Positions 49,173 through 56,500 of a stretch of 64,000 bases of DNA are shown here, in pieces; position 1 is the stretch's first letter, and every line of letters starts with the position of its first letter. Below the pieces are notes generated by a model that was not told the DNA's origin, did not search any database, and saw only the letters and a list, made by a program, of their open reading frames with translations. Source of the DNA: Desulfogranum japonicum DSM 18378 (lineage in GTDB: Bacteria > Desulfobacterota > Desulfobulbia > Desulfobulbales > Desulfobulbaceae); the NCBI RefSeq assembly GCF_000429945.1, contig NZ_AUCV01000021.1:45710-109709 (forward strand), written 5' to 3'. Made by a program: the position numbers and the translations under genes.

Positions 49173-49406
49173 ATGAGTATTCCCCCTAAGACGAACCCCG
49201 GCTGGAAAGAGATTGTAACAGGAAAAAAAGCATTTAGTCTGAAATTTCTAGCCGCCAAGATTCTTCTAGGCAGGTTAGTACGGACTGTAAAAACAGATCC
49301 GTCTCCCGATAGTGTTTCTGCTGCCATTGACGAGTTGCACGCCTTGTATACCAAGAATGCCGCAACCAAGTCTGCCCAAGACGATATAAAAACCATTTTT
49401 GGATAG
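49173..49406 (+). CDS. small hypothetical protein paired with the next gene
   Basis: 77 residues with a very good GGAGG. Basic first half (NPGWKEIVTGKKAFSLKFLAAKILLGRLV) and acidic, helical second half. It lies 8 bp before the following gene, whose GGAGGAG sits at its stop. Function not recognised. The pair is probably a two-gene unit with highly efficient translation. Confidence 0.65.
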   Translation: MSIPPKTNPGWKEIVTGKKAFSLKFLAAKILLGRLVRTVKTDPSPDSVSAAIDELHALYTKNAATKSAQDDIKTIFG

Positions 49407-49414
49407 GAGGAGTC

Positions 49415-50410
49415 ATGCAACAGGAATTACTTAATATCAGCGAAGTTGAACAACTTATTTCAACCGGCAAGACCCTTCTTATAGCTGGGGATGAAAAACT
49501 CCTGCAACAGTTGCCAAAAGGAAAATGGATTGGAGGAACCATCCCATACTTTATATCTCCTGACCAAGGGGGCCTCGTTAGCCAAGACAAACTCTTTGTC
49601 ACCGACATATCTGCAATCACTGCTTCTACAAATATTAAGGTATATGATCAGAATCAGCTTGGAACGGTCTATACAGATGCTGGTTCCGATGGCTTCAGTT
49701 TTATTATTATTCCTGCCTCCAGTTCCACACATATTTCCTTTGCTGTCAATGCGCCTAACTATAAGGACTTTGGCAGCCAACCGCTGCTCGGCTGGATTTC
49801 AGGCGTGCACCTTGATGATCTGGGGAAAATCAGCCCCAAGGTAGTGAACGGAGAAACCGGTGAGACTTTTCAGGACGAAGCAGTTGTTATGCATGTTGAC
49901 CTCGTACCTGGAAAGACCGTTGATGTGGGAATCATCAATATCTTCGAACAGGGGGACGGAGATACCTTGACATTTACCAATGACGGTTTTTCCTGCTCAG
50001 AGGTAATGGTAAATGGTGTTAAAGAGAATTTTGCCGACTACATTACAAACAATAATCTGGATATTCAACTCCCCTTGGTTGCTGACTACTATGGTGCATT
50101 GATAAACATCAGTTTCCAGAGTGTTGATCCCGGTAAGGATGTGCAATTTTACGCGCCTGTATTTACAGGTGTTCGCTACAAGCACGCCAAACCTTTTGCT
50201 AATTATGCAGATGCTTTCAAGAAACAACTGGAGGAAAGCGGTGCAAAAGAAGAAGATATAACTTTTTCCTGTAACTGTATCCTGAATTATCTGTATTCAG
50301 GACTTGAAGGCCAGCGAACAGATCCTTTTGTGGGGCCGATCACTTTCGGAGAGATTGCTTATCAACTCCTGAATCAAACCCTGGTATATCTCCAGATACA
50401 CGATGCGTAA
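49415..50410 (+). CDS. hypothetical protein (FIST-like or DUF6976-like)
   Basis: 331 residues, no signal peptide. N-terminal alpha/beta part with KWIGGTIPYFISPDQGG and repeated short beta strands. Near the end is the cysteine pair FSCNCILNYLYSGLEGQ followed by GPITFGEIAYQLLNQTLVYLQI, which recalls the C-terminal part of FIST sensory proteins (cysteines, GEIA). The assignment to DUF6976 or FIST is tentative. Co-transcribed with the 77-residue protein. Confidence 0.6.
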   Translation: MQQELLNISEVEQLISTGKTLLIAGDEKLLQQLPKGKWIGGTIPYFISPDQGGLVSQDKLFVTDISAITASTNIKVYDQNQLGTVYTDAGSDGFSFIIIPASSSTHISFAVNAPNYKDFGSQPLLGWISGVHLDDLGKISPKVVNGETGETFQDEAVVMHVDLVPGKTVDVGIINIFEQGDGDTLTFTNDGFSCSEVMVNGVKENFADYITNNNLDIQLPLVADYYGALINISFQSVDPGKDVQFYAPVFTGVRYKHAKPFANYADAFKKQLEESGAKEEDITFSCNCILNYLYSGLEGQRTDPFVGPITFGEIAYQLLNQTLVYLQIHDA

Positions 50411-50656
50411 CAAAAACTTGAATCTCTGGCGGGTTAACACCTGAGTCTGAGTACTTACTCGGTATTACCAAGATACATGTAATACACTTGAAAACTCAGG
50501 CGCACCAGCCACCTGCGGGGCGCACAGGAGTAGCATATCTGCTGTGTTGGCAATGTATTAAGATACTCAAGTCGTATCAATTACATTGCCGCCTCGCATC
50601 TGCGCCACTCCAGAATGCTCACGCATTCAGGGAAAACTCGTTACTCCCACGAACTG

Positions 50657-50741
50657 GATATCTGTCCATAAATGAGGATTCTTGCTCAAGTTGAGGTAAG
50701 CGGGAAACGAGACTCCGAAAAGACCATTTATGGACAGACAC
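50657..50741. repeat. MITE-like element family 2, copy B
   Basis: 85 bp bounded by GATATCTGTCCATAAATG and, inverted, GTGTCTGTCCATAAATGG. The interior has GGTAAGCGGGAAACGAGACTC, close to the start of the 55-bp repeats at 53273, 56251 and 62554. Confidence 0.75.
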
Positions 50742-50751
50742 GAACTAATCC

Positions 50752-50785
50752 CCCCTGTCATCAACGGATGTATCGATGACAGGGG
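50752..50785 (-). terminator. terminator of ilvBN
   Basis: Perfect eleven-base arms CCCCTGTCATC (50752-50762) and GATGACAGGGG (50775-50785). T-run on the minus side is weak. Confidence 0.7.
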
Positions 50786-50822
50786 ATTGTTCTCCGGGTA
50801 AAAGGTAAATACCGTCTCCACC

Positions 50823-51122
50823 TCATGCATGAAAATATTGCTGCAGGTCTGCAAACACCGGATGACCATCCTGGTGCCGGTTGACATGCAATACATCGGA
50901 AAGCTTTTCAAGCTGTTTTACGACCTGATCCAGACGCTCCTCCTCTCCCACCTTGAGAAAAATTCTGCTCTGTCCGCCATCATCAACCGGCAGACACACA
51001 ATGCCCTCCACATTATAGGCGCGACGTGAAAAAAGGCCGCAGACATGTGACATAACTCCGGGATGGTTGCGTACCATCAACTCCAAAACAGCTACATTTT
51101 CCACAGTATTATGCGCACTCAT
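50823..51122 (-). CDS. ilvN: acetolactate synthase small (regulatory) subunit, IlvN type
   Basis: 99 residues, the short form found in E. coli IlvN rather than IlvH (about 160). One ACT domain: VLELMVRNHPGVMSHVCGLFSRRAYNVEGI. It gives valine feedback control to IlvB. The ATG overlaps the ilvB 3' end by 14 bp, with GGAGG inside ilvB. Confidence 0.92.
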   Translation of the reverse strand: MSAHNTVENVAVLELMVRNHPGVMSHVCGLFSRRAYNVEGIVCLPVDDGGQSRIFLKVGEEERLDQVVKQLEKLSDVLHVNRHQDGHPVFADLQQYFHA

Positions 51123-52791
51123 ATTTACCTCCAATCATAACAGAATTTGCAGCACCTGGAGGCACCATGGGATACACATCTTCTTCGATATCAATGGGTA
51201 TAGTAATCAAGGCTGGCCCTTCACTCTGTAATGCCACGGAAAGCAATTCGTCAAGCAGCATGGAAGTGGAGCCGTCAAAGGATTTTAAACCAAATCCCCG
51301 GGCTATGGCAGCCAGGTCAACGGTGTGGTTGTACTCCGATGCAACATAGTGTCCTTCATAAAAAAGCTTTTGCTGTTGCCGTACCAGGCCGAGGGACTGG
51401 TTATTGAGAACCACAACCTTAACATTCAGATTATGCTCGGCAAGGGTGGCCAGTTCCTGAATATTCATCATAATGCTTCCGTCTCCGCTAAAGCAGATAA
51501 CCGGTCTGTCGGGATTTTGCAGAGCCGCACCTATGGCTGCCGGCAGACCAAATCCCATGGTTCCCAGGCCTCCGGAAGTAAGTAACTGGCGAGTTCGGTT
51601 CACAGGGTAGACCTGTGCTGTCCACATTTGATGCTTCCCAACATCAGTGGTCACAATGGCCCGGTCGCCGACTATTTCGGCAGCACGCATGATAATTCCA
51701 TAGGGACTGGCAAAATCAAAATTTTCATCACAAAAGAAAGGATATTCAGCGCGCAGGTTACGCACCCGTTTATTCCAGCCATTGATCTGCCGCTCTGCAA
51801 TCAAAGGAAACAGCTGCTCCAGAGTGGCGCGAATGTCACCTACCAATCCAAGATGAGCCTGTTTCAGTTTACTTATTTCAGCGGGATCAATGTCGATGTG
51901 TACTATTTTGGCATCTGGACAGAACGCTGAAATCTTTCCTGTGGCACGATCATCAAAACGTACACCTGCCGCAATAAGCAGATCACATTCATCCAACATG
52001 ATATTGGTAGAGCGGGCAGCATGCATGCCCAGCATTCCCATGTACAGATCATGTTCCGGGGGCAATACCCCCAATCCCATCAGGGTCATGGCAGTAGGAA
52101 GACACGCTTTTTCAGCAAACCTGCGCGCTGCCTTTCCCGCACAGCTGTGTACAATCCCGCCACCGACGTAGAACACTGGACGTTCTGCCTGATTGATCAT
52201 CTGAGCAGCTGTGTGAAGATCAGTTTCAGAAGGTGCTGACGGCCTGGTAGGTTCAGGCAAATCCGGCAGCCGGTCCACTGTAATATGAGCCAGCTGAACG
52301 TCTTTGGGAATGTCAATCAACACCGGCCCGGGACGACCGCTGGTGGCAGCATGAAACGCCTCAGGAAGAATACGCAGCAATTCTTCTACTGAACGGACCA
52401 GATAATTACACTTGGTGATGGGAATACTCAATCCATAGACATCAACCTCCTGAAAGGCGTCAGTACCAATCATGGAAAGTGGAACCTGCCCTGTTATGCA
52501 TATGACAGGAGTTGAATCCAGGTACGCATCTGCGATGGCTGTAAGAATATTGGTGGCTCCCGGACCGGAGGTGGCAAAACAGACTGCAGGTTTACCCGAT
52601 GAACGAGCCATACCCTGGGCAATAAAACCAGCTCCCTGCTCATGCCGTGCAAGAATGTGCCTGATTTCCGGGAATTGATGTAAGGCATCATAAAGAGGCA
52701 GATTCGCACCGCCGGGAATACCGGCAATGGTGGTAATGCCGAACTTATGAAGCGTCCGTATTATCAGTTGAGCACCTGTCATTTCTTCCAT
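51109..52791 (-). CDS. ilvB: acetolactate synthase large subunit, IlvB type
   Basis: 560 residues, ThDP enzyme. N-terminal GIPGGANLPLYDAL and the catalytic Glu region ARHEQGAGFIAQG; ThDP motif GDGSIMMNIQELATLAEHNLNVKVVVLNN. It makes 2-acetolactate or 2-acetohydroxybutyrate for Val, Leu and Ile. GGGAG lies eight bases before the ATG. Expression is controlled by an attenuator and leader peptide upstream (52853-53020). Confidence 0.93.
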   Translation of the reverse strand: MEEMTGAQLIIRTLHKFGITTIAGIPGGANLPLYDALHQFPEIRHILARHEQGAGFIAQGMARSSGKPAVCFATSGPGATNILTAIADAYLDSTPVICITGQVPLSMIGTDAFQEVDVYGLSIPITKCNYLVRSVEELLRILPEAFHAATSGRPGPVLIDIPKDVQLAHITVDRLPDLPEPTRPSAPSETDLHTAAQMINQAERPVFYVGGGIVHSCAGKAARRFAEKACLPTAMTLMGLGVLPPEHDLYMGMLGMHAARSTNIMLDECDLLIAAGVRFDDRATGKISAFCPDAKIVHIDIDPAEISKLKQAHLGLVGDIRATLEQLFPLIAERQINGWNKRVRNLRAEYPFFCDENFDFASPYGIIMRAAEIVGDRAIVTTDVGKHQMWTAQVYPVNRTRQLLTSGGLGTMGFGLPAAIGAALQNPDRPVICFSGDGSIMMNIQELATLAEHNLNVKVVVLNNQSLGLVRQQQKLFYEGHYVASEYNHTVDLAAIARGFGLKSFDGSTSMLLDELLSVALQSEGPALITIPIDIEEDVYPMVPPGAANSVMIGGKYECA

Positions 52792-52852
52792 AACACATCT
52801 CCCTCATAGCCCTTTTAGGGCCGCAGTGATTGGTGTCAGCGCCAGGCAGGAG

Positions 52853-52925
52853 CAAAAAAAAACCCCTGCCGGCGAGGCGCCGACAGGGGTTGAAAAAACT
52901 CGTTATTACCCGCTACGGCGCCTCG
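52853..52925 (-). promoter_or_regulatory. transcription attenuator of ilvBN
   Basis: On the minus strand the terminator arms are 52878-52891 and 52861-52874 (14 bp, one mismatch, three-base loop), followed by T9 (52852-52860). The anti-terminator is exact: CGGCGCCTCG at 52916-52925, at the end of the leader reading frame, is complementary over ten bases to CGAGGCGCCG at 52873-52882 in the terminator. A ribosome stalled on the Val/Ile codons would free this pairing and let transcription into ilvB continue. Confidence 0.88.
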
Positions 52926-53020
52926 CTCCTCACTAGAATAATGACCACCACGACCACAGAACACACCACTGCCTCGACGATTGCGCCTAGGATGTTAGAG
53001 GTGTGCAGAGTGTTGTTCAT
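52913..53020 (-). CDS. ivbL: ilvBN leader peptide (IvbL-like)
   Basis: 35 codons. The end contains AVVCSVVVVVIILVRSEAP: eight Val, two Ile and one Leu within 14 codons, and the same final Ala-Pro as E. coli IvbL (VVVVVGNAP). A promoter-like TTGACG (53093-53098), 17 bases, TAAGTC (53070-53075) lies upstream. The ribosome site is poor. The stop TAG directly precedes the attenuator. Established E. coli attenuation of ilvBN explains the design. Confidence 0.85.
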   Translation of the reverse strand: MNNTLHTSNILGAIVEAVVCSVVVVVIILVRSEAP

Positions 53021-53272
53021 GAAAGAGGTGCTCGGTACAAGTAACGGTTTTAATCTTTGAGTACTCCCTGACTTACCAGTGTATGTGTAGGGCGTCAAGA
53101 AAAAAGACCTCTCTTTTGCAAAATTGGTCTATTTTATGATCCTGGCATAACGTAGCCGCAATTCATCACGGGGCCTATATTTTCTTGGTTTCACTTACCT
53201 CCTAACTGTAACTGACCACAGGTGCGTCATATTTGGACAAGTGTGTTTTTTGCAGGTAAGCGAAGACTCCGG

Positions 53273-53325
53273 GTAAGCGGAGACTCCGTTAGGCTATCTA
53301 TGCGGGAAACCGCGATCGTGCAAAG
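53273..53325. repeat. 55-bp repeat, copy 1
   Basis: GTAAGCGGAGACTCC, then GTTAGGCTATCTATGCGGG, then AAACCGCGATCGTGCAAAG. It includes the hairpin GCGG-GAAA-CCGC (GNRA-type loop). Near-identical to 56251-56305 and similar to 62554-62607. A truncated extra unit (GGTAAGCGAAGACTCCG) precedes it at 53254. Confidence 0.75.
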
Positions 53326-53376
53326 TTACATGACATTGCAGAAATCGGTTCCGCACCTCTACTCGAAATAACCGAT

Positions 53377-53897
53377 TTATAGACAGACACTAGCCTCCTT
53401 AAGTCCTTCTGAAACAAATGTGGTTACTCCACCTGCTGACGGTATAGTAAAGATATGGTGGTTCTTTATCACCTCTTTCTTCAGAACAGGTTTTACTACC
53501 ATATCGCATTCGATTAATCGGTCGGCCAACAATTGCATTGTCCATTTCGAACGTCCCTTTGGTGTTGGCGAACAGGCTGTTGCAATTAAAAAAGCTTCAG
53601 CTTCTCCATCCAATCTTTTAGGGCGCCTGTGTTTTTTGATTTTGGGGTTAAGCGCTGAATCAAGGCCCTCAAGAACAAAACGTTTACGGACTCTTTCTAC
53701 TGTTAATCGGCTGCAGTGTACAGCCTCTGCAATGGCCGTATCTGTTAGTCCCCCCGTATTTGAGGCCTCATCTGCGTGAAGCAATATTTGAGCATGAATT
53801 AACTTGCGAGCCGCTGTTTTTCCACGAGAAGCCAATTAGTTTAAAATGCCTCTCTCCTCTTCGGTGAGTTTCACTCGATATTTTTTTGCTACCACGC
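53377..53897 (-). pseudogene. IS630-family transposase fragment
   Basis: The minus strand encodes an IS630-type helix-turn-helix region (TDTAIAEAVHCSRLTVERVRKRFVLEGLDSALNPK). The first part (VAKKYRVKLTEEERHF, from about 53897) is in another frame, so there is a frameshift near 53845. The DDE catalytic half is missing: the frame ends in a GTGTCTGTC inverted-repeat end (53377-53392) of a family 2 element, which apparently truncated the gene. Not functional. Confidence 0.8.
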
Positions 53898-53964
53898 TTT
53901 ACTCCTAAGTATTATTTTCTTTAAATTCAATACGTAAGAGCACTACACGTAAAAACACATCAAA

Positions 53965-54212
53965 GCGACCTTGCTGTTGCACTAGGGCCCCGATCAGACT
54001 CGCCTGACTCGATTTCTGTACGTCGCCCGTACTTTCACGCTACTCAGCCGTAGCCGAGGTACATCCTTCAAGGATTCGTTGCCGAATACCCGTTGCAATA
54101 GCGTTACGCCTTTCGCCTCCATCTGGCTGGGCCTGGGACTTGCCTAACTCTCTGAAATCAGGTACGGTTAGGCTCACCCTTAAGAACGTGTGCCGTGCCC
54201 GGCACACAACCA
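53965..54212 (-). mobile_element. group II intron 5' fragment (domain I-like RNA)
   Basis: On the minus strand a structured GC-rich segment begins GTGTGCCGGGCACGGCACAC, typical of a group II intron 5' end, followed by GGTGAGCCTAACC, paired GCCTAAC/GTTAGGC, and the AGTAGCGTGAAAGTACGGGC segment seen in domain I. No RT gene follows it; the IS630 relic interrupts it. Assignment by pattern only. Confidence 0.5.
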
Positions 54213-54315
54213 GGCGATAAAGAGGGACTGCGCGAGGCTCGGCGTTCAGAAAGTCTGAGATAGATCGAAAAGGAATCCTTGTCTAAAAATTAAATATTTA
54301 GAGGCCCCACAGCCT

Positions 54316-54355
54316 CTTAACTCAACGTTCATGGCAACTTTGTCGTCATGAATCC
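54316..54355. repeat. 40-bp palindrome-bearing repeat, copy 1
   Basis: TTAACTCAACGTTCATGGCA and the palindrome ATGGCAAC-TTT-GTCGTCAT, then GAATCC. A related copy is at 60507-60547. It lies directly before the metalloprotease-like gene. Confidence 0.55.
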
Positions 54356-54367
54356 AAAGCTATAAAT

Positions 54368-55153
54368 ATGTTCAATATATTCAAGAAAAAGCCTTTATTA
54401 ACTCAGGAGGCAAAGGATTTTCAAATAGATTGTTTCAAGTGGTTATTGACGTATTTTGGAGGCGATGATTTTTACAAAAAAACCGAACTAATACTCCCAA
54501 CACAACAATATTTTCCGTTAAAATCATCCTCCCCCGATTCTCTAGCAATAGAAACATTCGAAAAAGTTAAGGCTTACGCTTGCATGGAAGAGTGGCCTTG
54601 TGTGCTTGAAGTTCAAGAAAAAGATCCTGAGATTAGAGTAGCACCAACAGTAATTTTACAAAATGTCCCGAATAATCCTTTAGGAACCTTCGAAGCACGA
54701 AGTGAAAACGAAATAGTCATTACCTACAACCCACGTCTATTATCAAACCCTATTCAATTGGTAGCAACTTTTGCCCACGAGTTATCTCACTATTTAACAG
54801 CTACAGCTCCTGAACCACCTCCTGGGGGTATGGATAATTGGGAGTATGCGACAGATATCTGTGCAACCTTCCTAGGATTCGGTGTCTTTGTTGCCAATGC
54901 CGCTTTTACGTTTCAACAATACTCAGATATTGAATCACAAGGTTGGAGCGTTTCTGGTGGTGGCTATCTCTCTGAAGAAGAACACAGCTATGCCTTAGCA
55001 ATCTTCCTTCATTTAAGAGATATAAATCCAGAGCGTGCATATCCTCATTGTGACACTAATATAAAAGCATATTTGAAGAGAGCTTTTAGAGAAATAAATG
55101 ATTCTGATGAAATAGGCATGCTCAAATCTGTAAAATATATAGATAATTCATAG
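54368..55153 (+). CDS. putative zinc metallopeptidase of the accessory island
   Basis: 261 residues with HELSH (about residue 139) in LVATFAHELSHYLTA and a possible third ligand in WEYATDICATFLG, about 25 residues later. No signal peptide. AT-rich, with codon use unlike the core genes. It is inserted between group II intron fragments, and its stop lies at the edge of the RT relic. Role unknown. Confidence 0.6.
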   Translation: MFNIFKKKPLLTQEAKDFQIDCFKWLLTYFGGDDFYKKTELILPTQQYFPLKSSSPDSLAIETFEKVKAYACMEEWPCVLEVQEKDPEIRVAPTVILQNVPNNPLGTFEARSENEIVITYNPRLLSNPIQLVATFAHELSHYLTATAPEPPPGGMDNWEYATDICATFLGFGVFVANAAFTFQQYSDIESQGWSVSGGGYLSEEEHSYALAIFLHLRDINPERAYPHCDTNIKAYLKRAFREINDSDEIGMLKSVKYIDNS

Positions 55154-56250
55154 TCGGGTAGCCGGATAATGAATCTTTACCCATAGATCTTTGATAGAAA
55201 GCAAACCTTGAGTCTTAAGCCATTGCTTAGTCATTCCAGACAGAGTTGCCAATGTGTGGGATAATCTCCACGGGCCTTTCCGACTCAAGCCGACCGAGAT
55301 GGCAGTTCGCAGGAAAGTCCCGAGCTTGATCAGCTCACGCCCCTTGGTGCGACAGTAACGCCACTGTTTCAGGTAGCACATGCGTACCCTGCGACGTAGC
55401 CAGTGGTCGAGTTCGGGTATTGGTCGATACAGCTCCGATATCCCGTAATACCCCATCCAGCCACGTAAATACTCTGCCAATTTGAACAGTCGATAGTCCA
55501 TGGAAACACCCAACTCCGTCCGGTCAACTCCTTGATGCGCTTTTTAAAGCGCACAAAGGCCTTGTCCGACCAACGGATCTTGGCACCAGTAAAGGAAAAA
55601 CCGAGGAAGGTGATCTCGTTGGTGTGAGCCACCTTGCTCTTCTCCTGGTTGACTTTGAGCTTGAGCTTCTTTTCCAGGAACCGGCTAATGCTCGCCATCA
55701 CCCGCTCACCCGCCCGACGACTCTTCACCAAAATGACGAAATCATCGGCATAGCGTGCGAAGCGGTGGCTTCGCCCCTCCAGTTCCTTGTCCAACTCATC
55801 CAGGAGGATATTACTAAGCAGTGGTGAGAACGGGCCACCTTGGGGAACACCTTCACGGGTCTCGTGAAGGCGGCCACCTATTACCACTCCTGCTTGCAGG
55901 TATGTACCGATCAACTTCAAAACACGCTTGTCGCGCACCTTTCTACTGACCCGGGCTATAAGCACATCGTGCTCCACCGTGTCGAAAAACTTCGCCAGGT
56001 CACAAATCGACAGCCACGCGTACCCCTCGCGGATGTAGTGACGGACCTGATACACGGCATCGTGGGCTGACAGTTCCTTACGAAATCCAAAGTTTATTTC
56101 CAAAAAAACAAGGTCGAATATTGGCACCAGGACCTGGACAGACAAGCGCAGACTTCGATGTCCTGTTGAATCAAGTGATCAAGGACAGCAGGTATCCCCA
56201 GAAGACGAGTACTCCCTGTTGCCTTTGGGATCTCTACCCGTTTGACCGGT
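55148..56250 (-). pseudogene. group II intron reverse transcriptase/maturase, broken
   Basis: In pieces on the minus strand: VKRVEIPKATGSTRLLGIP (from 56250), then after a frameshift near 56150 the RT palm with FGFRKELSAHDAV and FARYADDFVILVKS (YADD catalytic motif), then after a second frameshift near 55505 the maturase end GWMGYYGISELYRPIPELDHWL. The N terminus is lost at a junction with a 55-bp repeat. Two frameshifts and truncation make activity impossible as written. Confidence 0.88.
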
Positions 56251-56305
56251 AGGCAAGCGAAGACTTCGTTAGGCTATCTATGCGGGAAACCGCGATCGTG
56301 CAAAG
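56251..56305. repeat. 55-bp repeat, copy 2
   Basis: AGGCAAGCGAAGACTTCG, GTTAGGCTATCTATGCGGG, AAACCGCGATCGTGCAAAG. Identical to copy 1 over the last 41 bases. It abuts the broken end of the RT relic. Confidence 0.8.
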
Positions 56306-56500
56306 AGGTAAGGGACATCGGGAGACTCCGTGGAGAACCTGTGACCAGTTACGACTTTTTTATTTCTTTTGAGGGCCAGAGACAAGCCAATCTGATAAAT
56401 TTTAGACAACCACCTCGTAGTTTCATTTTATACGCAAACTAGGTAAAGTAGCACCACTTCAGTTTGTGCTATCTTCCTCTTTCTTTATCTCAATATATTT

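Noticed and set aside
50488..50694. 68-residue frame near MITE copy B
   Set aside because: Overlaps the repeat and has no ribosome site or recognisable sequence.
54144..54174. GCCTAAC ... GTTAGGC as an integron attC site
   Set aside because: Only 31 bases long and part of the group II intron domain I stem.
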